DNA of 64,000 nucleotides from Levilactobacillus cerevisiae (GTDB taxonomy: Bacteria > Bacillota > Bacilli > Lactobacillales > Lactobacillaceae): positions 1 to 64,000 of the forward strand of contig NZ_RHNN01000017.1 in the NCBI RefSeq assembly GCF_003946245.1, given 5' to 3'. How positions within the stretch are numbered: position 1 is the first letter of the stretch; each line of letters begins with the position of its first letter. Below are positions 53,748-61,589 of this stretch, one piece after another. The notes under the pieces are model-generated. The model made no database searches, was not told where the DNA came from, and saw nothing but the letters and a program-made list of their open reading frames with translations. The position numbers and the translations under genes were made by a program.

Positions 53748-54554
53748 CTAAAGAAAAGTAAATGGGTCGGTATTTAATGCAGACGCCTGGACCGTGATTG
53801 GCCACGCGTTTTCCTGTGCCCACTCCTGGAAAAGTTGGGTCAGGTGCGGCTTACAAATACTTTCGATGTGGTGACCGGGATCGATCACGTTGAGACCGGC
53901 CGCAATCATGTCGTGCCCGGGATGGTAGGAAATGTCCCCGGTCACGTAAGCATCGGCACCCTTAGCCAATGCGGCTTGGTAGAACTGCCCACCGGAGCCA
54001 CCCAGTACGGCCACCCGTTTCACCGGCGCATCCGGGGTCTTGCTGACGACCCGTAACCCACCCACGTGAAAGACTTCCTTACAGTATTGGGCAAATTCAA
54101 CGACCGTCGTTGGCTCGGCCAAATCACCGATTCGTCCCATCATAATGTCCGGTGTGGCGGTCGTCCCGTTGCTGGGAACCAACCCCACGGTATTTTGCAA
54201 GCCTAGCGCCGCTGCCAGCCAGTCGTTCATGCCACCGGGAGCGCTGTCCAAGTTGGTATGCGCGCCATAGACCGTGATATCGTGCTTCAACAGGGTCGCG
54301 TACATCTGATTTTGGGGCACCGTTAAGTCTAAATTTTTGGCCGGATGAAACATCATGGGATGGTGGGCAAAAATAAAGTCGGCGTCCTGGCGAATGGCCT
54401 CATCGACGACTTCGGGCCGCACGTCTAGCGTCACCAACACCTTGTGTACGGGCGCATCTAAATTGCCCAGTTGTAGGCCGACCGGATCGCCCGGTTCCGC
54501 CCACGTCTTGGGAGCAAACTGTTCAAATCTGTCAACTAACTCACGCACCAACAC
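53748..54554 (-). CDS. Nif3-like dinuclear metal center hexameric protein
   Basis: A 268-residue member of the NIF3/DUF34 (YqfO) family, conserved in all domains, sometimes annotated as GTP cyclohydrolase I type 2 without firm proof. Metal ligands are in FIFAHHPMMFHPAKN (about residue 65), YGAHTNLDSAPGGMN (near 100) and DISYHPGHDMIAAG (near 220). It lacks the central insert that makes the Bacillus protein longer. GTG at 54554 is preferred because AAGGAGG lies 9 bases upstream; the frame stays open far upstream inside trmK. It overlaps trmK by 14 bp. Confidence 0.92.
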   Translation of the reverse strand: MLVRELVDRFEQFAPKTWAEPGDPVGLQLGNLDAPVHKVLVTLDVRPEVVDEAIRQDADFIFAHHPMMFHPAKNLDLTVPQNQMYATLLKHDITVYGAHTNLDSAPGGMNDWLAAALGLQNTVGLVPSNGTTATPDIMMGRIGDLAEPTTVVEFAQYCKEVFHVGGLRVVSKTPDAPVKRVAVLGGSGGQFYQAALAKGADAYVTGDISYHPGHDMIAAGLNVIDPGHHIESICKPHLTQLFQEWAQENAWPITVQASALNTDPFTFL

Positions 54555-55248
54555 GTTGCAAGACCTCCTTGATTTCGCTAATCTTTGCCTGCAGCTCAGC
54601 CACCTTGGCGACCGGCACCTCGTTGGCCGTGGCCACTTGTTGTAACACAGCTTCGGTCCGGGCCAGTTCCCGTTGCCATTTGGCAATGAAAATCGCACTG
54701 TGCGCCGCCAGCAGGTAAGGCCCAAAGTGTAAGTCCTCCTGACCGTACTGCGTCGGGTTCGCTTGCCGGTCAGCCACCAGGATTTCGTAATCGTGGCCAT
54801 CCTCGCTGACAATCTCTTCGGTCACCAATTGAAACCCGTGGGTCATCAGAAATTGGCGCACGTTAGCCTCACCGACGTTGGGTTGGAGAATCAAGCGTTG
54901 CACCCCCGTCAACCGGTCAAAGTCCTGCGTCAAGATTTGGGTGATCAAGCTGCCACCCATACCGGCAATGGCGACCGTATCAATCTTATCAGTCGGCTCA
55001 ATCGCCTGCAGGCCGTTGGCTAAGCGCGCAATAATCCGTTCATCCAAATTTTCTTTTTTGATTTCGTGTGCGGCATTTTTAAAGGGTCCCGGCACCACTT
55101 CGCCGGCAACCCCGCTGGTAATGATGCCCCGCTTGGCCAAGTTGACGGGTAAGTAAGCGTGGTCGGTCCCGATGTCGGCGAGGCGCGCACCCTGAGGGAC
55201 GTAGCTGGCAACCGTCGCCAGTCGTTGTGATAGGTGGTCTGCATCCAT
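54541..55248 (-). CDS. trmK: tRNA (adenine(22)-N(1))-methyltransferase TrmK
   Basis: SAM-dependent enzyme that methylates A22 of tRNA, 235 residues. A Rossmann-type methyltransferase N-domain is shown by GARLADIGTDHAYLPVNLAK near 20-38, DTVAIAGMGGSLI near 90 and LQPNVGEANVRQFL; a C-terminal coiled coil (about 180-235) completes the family pattern. ATG at 55248 follows GAAAGGAAG; upstream in-frame codons lack a site. Together with nif3 it forms the rpoD-adjacent pair of most Firmicutes, but here rpoD is separated by an insertion of about 6 kb. Confidence 0.94.
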   Translation of the reverse strand: MDADHLSQRLATVASYVPQGARLADIGTDHAYLPVNLAKRGIITSGVAGEVVPGPFKNAAHEIKKENLDERIIARLANGLQAIEPTDKIDTVAIAGMGGSLITQILTQDFDRLTGVQRLILQPNVGEANVRQFLMTHGFQLVTEEIVSEDGHDYEILVADRQANPTQYGQEDLHFGPYLLAAHSAIFIAKWQRELARTEAVLQQVATANEVPVAKVAELQAKISEIKEVLQRVGA

Positions 55249-55491
55249 GGATAAATCTTCCTTTCTGTCACGTGTAGTCATGGGACAACTCAGGTCACAA
55301 GCCAGTCCCCGGCCACACGGCAATTCACCCTTAAGTATAAGCTACCGGGCTCTAATTGGATAGCGGGAATTCTTGGGTTGTGCTCGCTTTAGTGCCTAGT
55401 CAGAAGAGAAATTGTTCGAAAGTCCTAAAGGCTGAAAGCCCGGATAGACCCAGCCAACAAAGATTCAACCCACAAAACTAGTTATAAATTG

Positions 55492-55678
55492 TCACCTGCG
55501 GCTGCCAGAGATTCCGCCTGCTGTGGGGACCGCCTGCGGCCTGAGAAACGGTCCTCCGGCTCGGTTTGAAGCCTGTCCAAAACCGACAGTCTCCAAACGC
55601 GTCCCACGATGTAACCTGAGAAAACCGCTCAGCCAACGTCGTCTACACAGCTGCCTCCATCTCCGTCCTCCTCCGGTT
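55492..55678. repeat. Intergenic repeat type B, copy 2
   Basis: A 187-bp element, reverse orientation to 20821-21005. Outer ends CACCTGCGGCTGCCAGAGATT and GCTGCCTCCATCTC.GTCCTC are strongly conserved (first given here as CACCTGCGGCTG then CCAGAGATTCC). The central palindrome of copy 1 is degenerate here. Confidence 0.85.
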
Positions 55679-55756
55679 AGGGTAGTTTTTCAGCATGACG
55701 TTGATACAAACATCACTAGACTGTAATCGTTTGTCCAACAATTGACCACAGTCTAT

Positions 55757-55970
55757 GTAGGCGTATGTGAGCCAAATTTAGGCTCAGCCGTGGAATTTGA
55801 TCCTCTAAATTGGCATTACCGCAACATGTGTCAAATGGCAACCGACTCCGCTTACCAATGATAATCAAACAATCCAGGTTCAGGATTATTCAGTTATCAC
55901 CGTTAATGCTCGCCAGCTGCCACACTTTTGCCCACAGTGTTCCGACTTAAATTTGGCGAACGGTAAGCCG
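55757..55970. repeat. Mosaic repeat: type A ends with type C core
   Basis: The outer 40 bp on each side match type A (GTAGGCGTATGTGAGCC..AAATTTAGG; and TAAATTTGGCGAACGGTAAG). The interior (about 55832-55930) instead matches the type C hairpin of 40636-40756, including GACTCCGCTTA, AATCCAG, GGATTATT and TTAATGCTCGCCAGCTGCC. Confidence 0.8.
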
Positions 55971-56005
55971 ACAGATCACGACAATATTCCATCCGATTGG
56001 CACAC

Positions 56006-56051
56006 AAAAAGCCGGTTAACCGCCTCCCAAGTTCAGGGACAGTTAACCGAC
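56006..56051 (-). terminator. Terminator of MMPL gene
   Basis: Stem GTCGGTTAAC/GTTAACCGGC (10 pairs) with inner GTCCC/GGGA pairing, followed by TTTTT on the minus strand. Confidence 0.85.
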
Positions 56052-56095
56052 TTCTCTTTAGACGCGTTCACCCAAACGATTCAGGTTAGTGGCGC

Positions 56096-59000
56096 TTATT
56101 TCTTTTGATTACGCCGTGTTGGCTGCGCATCGTCTTCATCATTGACCGGTGCTTCACTCATTTTCGAGTATGGGTACGGGTAAGTGATCTTCATGACGGC
56201 AGGCATCACGATTGGCAAGAGGACGACCAGCAGGATAATCCCAATGATGACGGCCAGTGCGATTTGAATCAGCGTCATGACCCCGGATGGAATCAAGGCG
56301 GCAAACGTCCCGCTCAGGATAATCCCAGCGGAGATGACGACCGTCCCAATCACCGTAGCGGCCCGTAACATCTTGTCGCTTGTTGCGCCCGGTTCATGCA
56401 GGTACTCTCTGTACTTCCGCATCAGGAAGATCGAGTAATCGACCCCTAAGGAAATCAGCATGACAAACGTGAAGAACGGTGTGTTCCACGTTAACATGTC
56501 GGTACCAAGGACCGGCCCTACTAACCAGTGCACAACGGTTAAGGCACCGGAGTAGGCAACCAGTAGAATCCCTTCGATGACGATTGGTTGAACCAATGAA
56601 CGGGTCACCACCATCAAGGCAATAAAGATTCCCGCTAACATGATAATCACGGTCCGGGTAAAGTCACTCGAAGCCATTTCGTTAATATCGTTCGTCTGTG
56701 ACGTGTTGCCACCAAAGGCAACCTTGGCACCGCTCAAGCTCGTTCCCTTGAGCGACCCACTGACGATTTTTTCCAGTTTAGGCAAACGGGCCATGGCCGC
56801 AGCGGAACTCGGGTCGTCTTTCAAGACAACGGTTAACTTGGTCAGCTTGCGGTTAGGCGACATGTAGGTGTCCATCGACTGCTTGAACGAACTCCCCTGA
56901 ATCGACTTCTTGGGGATGTAGAACGTTTCGGCAGCGGCAGATTTTTGCAGGCCCTTGAGGTAACTGTTGGCCGTGCCGACCCCGGAAGAAACTTGCGTCA
57001 AACCGGTTGTGGCAGAGCCTAAGCCCTTCCGTAAAGCCGTCAATTGTTTACTCATCGCAGCCAGTTTTTCAGCCATGGTTTGGTTCCCGGCAGCGACTTG
57101 ACTCGCACCCGAGACCAGACTAGGCATCTTACCGTTGATGGTAAACATCGCACTGGACAGTTGGCTGGTAGCGCTCGCCAATTGCGTGCTCTGCGAACTA
57201 GCCGATTGCAGGGCCGTTGCAGCGCCTGGTAAGACCACGTTCGACTTCTGCGCCAACGTTGCCACGGCACTTTGCAGCGTTGCCGTTGAACCTTGTAGGG
57301 ACTGGAGTTGACTAGCAACACTCTGATCAGCCGTGCCAATCGATGAGGCGTCACTCCCGATTTGGGTCAGCGAACTACTCAAGGTTGACTTCAACTGGGT
57401 TTGGGCAGCAGCCTGTTGTTGTAAGACGCCCGCTAAAACTTTCTTTTGGGCGGCAGACAGCGGTACACCTTGGGCGGTAAATGCCGCAGCGACGGAGCTG
57501 GCACTGACACTTGGCAAATTACCCACGGCACTCTTGATACTCTGGAGTTGCGTGGCAATGTCTTGCGTCTTCGTGCCAATGGTGCTCAGGGAACTTGTCA
57601 CGCCACTGGTGCTAGTTGAACTAGCAGAAACCTGACTGTTCAGCTGTTGAATCGCGGCGTTTAATTGTGGTAACGCCGTCTCTAACTCGGCCAACTGCGC
57701 AGCCTGTTTGCCCCCAGAAGCAGAGGAAACTTGGCTGTTCAGTGAATTGACGCCGGTGGAGACTTGAGAAATGGCGGATTGTAACTGTGACGTCCCGGTG
57801 CTGACTTGTTGGGCACCGGTTGCCAGTTTATTGGCATCCTTCACCGCACCTGAAACATTTTGTTTGCTCAGTGAACTGTTGGCGGACTTCAGGCCTTTAT
57901 TCACCTTGTCAACACCCTTTTGGGCCTTTACCAGACCGCTAGTCACGGAACTCATTTGATTCCTGACGTACAGTTTCTTAATGGTCTTCCCACCAGGTTG
58001 GGTGACGGAGGCCACGGTCTTAACACCAGTTGAGGCTTGCAGTTGTTTCGTCAAGCGATCGACCAGCAATAGAGATTTTTCATTATCAAGCTTATGATTA
58101 CTCTGAATGTAAATCGTGGTGGGTTCAGCGGTTCCTTTGGAGAAGTGGGTTTGCACGATCTTAAACCCTTGCTTGGCAGGAACACTGTCCCCAATTTCAA
58201 CCAGGTTATCGTAGTCCAACGTCCCGTGAGACGAGAGCGCTAATGGAATAAAGACGATCCCGGTGACGATCAAGGTAATGATGGGCCGAATCATGGCGTG
58301 TTTCGCCATCCCGTGCCACAGGCGACTGTCGCCCTCACCCTGTAATTTCTTGACGGGCCAGAACATGTTGCCACCACAGATCGCCATGAAAAATGGGTTC
58401 AAGGTCAGGAGCACGGCCAGTAAGACCACGACCCCAACGGCAATCCCCACAGCGGATTTGTAGAGTGAGAAATTAGCGAAGCCCAGCACACTCATCCCAA
58501 TGAGAACGGACAAGCCGGAGTAAAGCACCGTACGGCCACCAATCCGCGTGGCTTCTTTGGTGGCGGTGTATTTATCCTTGCCGGCGGCTATTCGCTCTCG
58601 GAATTCGTTATACAGCAGGATGTTGTAGTCGGTCCCAATCCCAAATAACACAATAACGATGAAGACCTGCGTAAAGTTTGAGAAGGGGAAGTTGAAGCGA
58701 TTAACTAAATTGGCAACCACGGAAATCGAGGTGATGACCGATACCCCCACCGTTAGGAGTGAGAATAACGGGGTCACCGGCGAACGGAAGACTAACCAGA
58801 GCACCAAGAAAATAAAGATGGCGGCAATGATTTCAGTCTTTTGGACCCCCGCCTGCGTGGCATCGGAGAAGTCTTGGTTCAAGACATCCGCCCCGGTCAC
58901 GTACGTCTTCACGCCGCTAGTCTTGGCTTCCTTGGTGATTTCAGACCGAATCGAGGTGATGGAATGACTGGTACTCTTGTGCACGTTCAGCTGTAACAGC

Positions 59001-59377
59001 TGGGTGCTCTTGTCCTTGGAAATCAGTTGTGACGCTGCCGTGGAACTGTCGCTGGCAGCGGTCATCGACCGAATTTGATACGTGCTTTCATGATTCTTGA
59101 TCCGTTGAATCGTCTTGTCAATCTGCGTATTCTGCGAACTCGTTAGTGCAGAATCACCATTGTTGAAAACGACAACGACCGCAGTAGTTCCGCGTTGGGA
59201 GCGGCCCCACTGCTTTTGCATAGTTGTTGCGCGCGTACTTTGATAACTGCTCGGCACCGTAATCTGGCCCTTTTCAGCGACCAAGGTACTCATGTTGGGA
59301 ATCGTCACGACGGCTAAAATTACAATCACAAGCCAGCCGATGACGTTCCAGATGTAATGCTTATTCATCCAGCGCAC
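56096..59377 (-). CDS. MMPL/RND family transporter
   Basis: A 1093-residue membrane exporter of the MMPL branch of the RND superfamily. One helix at 10-30 is followed by an external domain, then a helix bundle (about 180-370) with FGIGTDYNILLYNEFRE. A very long external region (about 400-880) rich in Ser, Gln and Ala follows, probably coiled coil (many QLXSXXXXV repeats). A second helix bundle (about 920-1075) holds SLGVDYSIFLMRKYRE. The Asp in each GxDY motif is the expected proton-relay residue. It resembles YdgH/YdfJ proteins of Bacillus; the substrate (lipid, peptide or drug) is unknown. GTG at 59377 follows GGAGG. It is cotranscribed with an upstream Rrf2 regulator. Confidence 0.9.
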   Translation of the reverse strand: MRWMNKHYIWNVIGWLVIVILAVVTIPNMSTLVAEKGQITVPSSYQSTRATTMQKQWGRSQRGTTAVVVVFNNGDSALTSSQNTQIDKTIQRIKNHESTYQIRSMTAASDSSTAASQLISKDKSTQLLQLNVHKSTSHSITSIRSEITKEAKTSGVKTYVTGADVLNQDFSDATQAGVQKTEIIAAIFIFLVLWLVFRSPVTPLFSLLTVGVSVITSISVVANLVNRFNFPFSNFTQVFIVIVLFGIGTDYNILLYNEFRERIAAGKDKYTATKEATRIGGRTVLYSGLSVLIGMSVLGFANFSLYKSAVGIAVGVVVLLAVLLTLNPFFMAICGGNMFWPVKKLQGEGDSRLWHGMAKHAMIRPIITLIVTGIVFIPLALSSHGTLDYDNLVEIGDSVPAKQGFKIVQTHFSKGTAEPTTIYIQSNHKLDNEKSLLLVDRLTKQLQASTGVKTVASVTQPGGKTIKKLYVRNQMSSVTSGLVKAQKGVDKVNKGLKSANSSLSKQNVSGAVKDANKLATGAQQVSTGTSQLQSAISQVSTGVNSLNSQVSSASGGKQAAQLAELETALPQLNAAIQQLNSQVSASSTSTSGVTSSLSTIGTKTQDIATQLQSIKSAVGNLPSVSASSVAAAFTAQGVPLSAAQKKVLAGVLQQQAAAQTQLKSTLSSSLTQIGSDASSIGTADQSVASQLQSLQGSTATLQSAVATLAQKSNVVLPGAATALQSASSQSTQLASATSQLSSAMFTINGKMPSLVSGASQVAAGNQTMAEKLAAMSKQLTALRKGLGSATTGLTQVSSGVGTANSYLKGLQKSAAAETFYIPKKSIQGSSFKQSMDTYMSPNRKLTKLTVVLKDDPSSAAAMARLPKLEKIVSGSLKGTSLSGAKVAFGGNTSQTNDINEMASSDFTRTVIIMLAGIFIALMVVTRSLVQPIVIEGILLVAYSGALTVVHWLVGPVLGTDMLTWNTPFFTFVMLISLGVDYSIFLMRKYREYLHEPGATSDKMLRAATVIGTVVISAGIILSGTFAALIPSGVMTLIQIALAVIIGIILLVVLLPIVMPAVMKITYPYPYSKMSEAPVNDEDDAQPTRRNQKK

Positions 59378-59426
59378 GGGAAAACCTCCTAAAAATTTAA
59401 AAATAAGTCATCAATGACACAAACTT

Positions 59427-59948
59427 CTATTCTGTTGGGCGCTGCGCCGTTAGCCACTTGGTCCAATCCAACTCCAGAGGTTGGTTCTCTGTCGTTGGTA
59501 GGATGTCGCGAATGTTTAACGTCGCCAACTGTTGGCGGAAAAGTTCTTCCGCATGACCAAACACAGCTAAAACATTGGCAACCGGCTGCGTATCCTTGAG
59601 ATCTTTCAACGCATACGTCGCCATGAAGGCTTCCTTCTGATCAAAGCTGAAAACCTTTTTTACCAGTCCCGTGTTCTTGACGAACGGACTCGCGCCCTCA
59701 ATGGCATCGAACACATCGAGGAGCGTAATTTCGTGCGGGTCGCGAGTTAACACAATGCCACCATCACGGCCAGCAGTGGTCTTCACGATCTCTGCGCCGG
59801 ATAGTTTCTGAACAATTTTCTTCAAATAGCTGGTGGAAATTCCCAGCCGCTCTGCTACTAATCGACTATGTAGGGGGATTGTTCGATCTTGAATTCCCAG
59901 TAACGCGACGATGCAGAGCGCCTGTTCCAAACTAGGTTTGGCTTTCAC
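59427..59948 (-). CDS. Rrf2 family transcriptional regulator, cysteine-poor
   Basis: A 173-residue regulator. The winged helix (LHSRLVAERLGISTSYLKKI) and wing (KTTAGRDGGIVLTRDP) match the Rrf2 family. The three-Cys cluster that binds an Fe-S centre in IscR/NsrR is absent; the only Cys lies near residue 12. It therefore resembles cluster-free YwnA-like members. GTG at 59948 follows AAGGAGG. It lies 49 bp before the MMPL gene, so it probably controls its own operon, perhaps through the CACAAA-AC-TTTGTG palindrome between promoter and start. Confidence 0.88.
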   Translation of the reverse strand: MKAKPSLEQALCIVALLGIQDRTIPLHSRLVAERLGISTSYLKKIVQKLSGAEIVKTTAGRDGGIVLTRDPHEITLLDVFDAIEGASPFVKNTGLVKKVFSFDQKEAFMATYALKDLKDTQPVANVLAVFGHAEELFRQQLATLNIRDILPTTENQPLELDWTKWLTAQRPTE

Positions 59949-59966
59949 AAGGCACCTCCTTTTGGA

Positions 59967-59996
59967 CACAAAACTTTGTGAATCCTTAAGACTTAA
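59967..59996. promoter_or_regulatory. Candidate operators of Rrf2-MMPL operon
   Basis: CACAAAACTTTGTG (59967-59980) and TTAAGACTTAA (59986-59996) are two palindromes between the promoter and the start codon. Either could be the binding site of the adjacent Rrf2 regulator. Confidence 0.5.
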
Positions 59997-60005
59997 ACGA
60001 GATAC

Positions 60006-60033
60006 ATTATATCCCCTTTAGACAAAATTTCAA
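60006..60033 (-). promoter_or_regulatory. Promoter of Rrf2-MMPL operon
   Basis: Minus-strand TTGAAA (60028-60033), 16 bp, TATAAT (60006-60011). Confidence 0.75.
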
Positions 60034-60077
60034 GGCTTTTGACTCAATAAATTGCCCCTGTCCCAATTATTATTCTA

Positions 60078-60091
60078 TGTAAACGATTTCA
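60078..60091. promoter_or_regulatory. Candidate cre site upstream of Rrf2-MMPL
   Basis: TGTAAACGATTTCA matches 13 of 14 positions of the cre consensus TGWAARCGYTWWCW. It lies about 45 bp upstream of the -35 of the Rrf2-MMPL promoter and after the TetR gene. Confidence 0.5.
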
Positions 60092-60180
60092 TTATTGCTA
60101 CGGTCGGTAAACGTTGGACGGACTGCTTCTGACTGATTCATCAAAGCTACCTAGTTGCTGATAACCCGGGCCCTTTTAGA

Positions 60181-60747
60181 CTACGGCCTCATGGATAATT
60201 GCGACCCTACCCCCGCAACGATTAACTGCCGAATTAAAGTTGCCAATTCCGTCACCGGCAAATCGCGCTTGTTGCCAATCCAACGATACAAGATAGCGAT
60301 GACCCCCGACAGATAAAAATCCGTCACGTAAGCAACCTGTTGATCATCGGTGGGCAACTCGTACAGCGCCATCAATTTATTCGCAATGGCGCGTTTCAAC
60401 CGATCCGTAAACGCGGCATTGTTGCCACTGGCCAGCACCACATCATAATAAGTCGCCATACGTTCATGCAGTACGACAAAGGCACCAATAAAATTCTCGG
60501 CGAGTGTTTCCTTCTGCAGATTGGCCGTTAAATTCGCCATAATTTCTGCGATGACGCGGTCTTCAATCGCTTCTAGGAGTGCGTAGACATCGGGAAAATA
60601 TTGATAGAAGGTACTCCGATTATAACCTGCTCTAGTAGTTAATTCCCGCACCGTAATTTTTGATACCGGTTTAGCCGGGCATAACTGGCAAAACGCATCG
60701 ATCAATGTCTGTCGCGTGGCCGCCGTTAACTCAGGATTCTTTTTCAT
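60181..60747 (-). CDS. TetR family transcriptional regulator
   Basis: A 188-residue regulator. The N-terminal helix-turn-helix (about 10-60) reads KITVRELTTRAGYNRSTFYQ followed by YFPDVYALLEAIED, the classic TetR pattern; the rest is a helical ligand-binding domain with no recognisable ligand. ATG at 60747 has GAGGAAA upstream. It is divergent from the HXXEE gene, with palindromes resembling operators between them, so it likely represses itself and its neighbour. Confidence 0.92.
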   Translation of the reverse strand: MKKNPELTAATRQTLIDAFCQLCPAKPVSKITVRELTTRAGYNRSTFYQYFPDVYALLEAIEDRVIAEIMANLTANLQKETLAENFIGAFVVLHERMATYYDVVLASGNNAAFTDRLKRAIANKLMALYELPTDDQQVAYVTDFYLSGVIAILYRWIGNKRDLPVTELATLIRQLIVAGVGSQLSMRP

Positions 60748-60764
60748 TCTGATTTCCTCACTTT

Positions 60765-60839
60765 CCAACACACGTGGCATGATTGTTGGTTGATGCTGTT
60801 CACACCTGCTGTTAGGCTCTAAGTATACAACACGTGTTG
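60765..60839. promoter_or_regulatory. Candidate TetR operators (two sites)
   Basis: CAACACGTGTTG (60828-60839) is a perfect 12-bp palindrome placed just before the HXXEE gene, next to a possible -10 (TATACA, 60824-60829). A related site, CCAACACACGTGG (60765-60777), lies close to the TetR start. Both share the half-site CCAACAC. Confidence 0.62.
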
Positions 60840-60869
60840 GTTGAACTAACTTTTAAGGAGCTGTTTCAC

Positions 60870-61511
60870 ATGAAATTCTATCGTCAAAATTGGTACTTTA
60901 TCGGGGGAATCATCTTTGTCGGACTGGCCTACTTTGTCGGCTTCTGGGGCAATCACCTCAGCCATATTCAAGTCATTCTCACCTACAGCTACATGGCAAT
61001 GTTGGTTCATCAATTTGAGGAGTACGGGATTCCCGGTGGCTTCCCCAGTATTTTCAACGAAGCCGTTCTGGGCGAACATACTGTTCCTGACCGCTACCCC
61101 CTAAATGCCAATCAAGTTATGATCAATAACGTCTTCATGACCTATCCCTTCTACATTCTCGCCATCATTTTCCCCGGAGCTATCTGGTACGGCCTAATTC
61201 AAATTGGTCAAGGCATGGTTCAGATTGTCAATCACGGTTTCTGGAACAACCTCAAGCTCAAACGACTCTACAATCCTGGGGAAGCCTCAGTCCTGCTCTT
61301 ACACTGGCCGCTGGGAATCTATTATATTTGGTATGTCATCAGTCACCATTTAGCAACGACTCCTGATTTGATCATCGGCTTTATCGGTGCACTCGCTTCT
61401 GTCTTCATCCTCTGGTTAGGACCCGTTCGTATTCTACGCAATCGTCAGTCCAAGTATCCCTTCACGCCGCAACAAATGCACGGCTACACTAACATTAAAA
61501 ATCCCAAATAG
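60870..61511 (+). CDS. HXXEE domain membrane protein
   Basis: A 213-residue hydrophobic protein with about five to six membrane segments. The segment AMLVHQFEEYGIPGGFP near residue 50 carries the HxxEE motif that defines the family (PF13787), and later FWNN and LLHWPLGIYYI recur in it. The histidine and glutamates suggest metal binding or catalysis in the membrane, but no reaction is known. ATG at 60870 is chosen because AAGGAG lies upstream; an earlier in-frame GTG falls inside the operator palindrome. It is likely controlled by the divergent TetR protein. Confidence 0.85.
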   Translation: MKFYRQNWYFIGGIIFVGLAYFVGFWGNHLSHIQVILTYSYMAMLVHQFEEYGIPGGFPSIFNEAVLGEHTVPDRYPLNANQVMINNVFMTYPFYILAIIFPGAIWYGLIQIGQGMVQIVNHGFWNNLKLKRLYNPGEASVLLLHWPLGIYYIWYVISHHLATTPDLIIGFIGALASVFILWLGPVRILRNRQSKYPFTPQQMHGYTNIKNPK

Positions 61512-61523
61512 GCCAAATTTAAT

Positions 61524-61579
61524 CGAAAAAAAGGACCCGCAAGATTACAGACAACAACGTCTACAATCTTGCGGGTCCT
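61524..61579 (-). terminator. rpoD terminator
   Basis: Perfect 15-bp stem AGGACCCGCAAGATT/AATCTTGCGGGTCCT (61532-61546, 61565-61579) followed by seven T on the minus strand. Confidence 0.95.
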
Positions 61580-61589
61580 ATCGTTTAAA

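Larger units (their letters stand above)
55249..56095. other. Gene-free stretch with repeat cluster
   Basis: 847 bp between trmK and the MMPL gene. It contains a full type B repeat (55492-55678), a type A/C mosaic (55757-55970) and the MMPL terminator (56006-56051). A possible trmK -10 (TATACT, 55334-55339) is near the right side. Segments 55340-55490 and 55680-55755 show nothing recognised. Confidence 0.75.

Noticed and set aside
54555-54812. N-terminal extension of the nif3 frame
   Set aside because: It lies inside trmK in another frame, encodes a Trp/Arg-rich sequence unlike the family, and a good GTG start with AAGGAGG exists at 54554.
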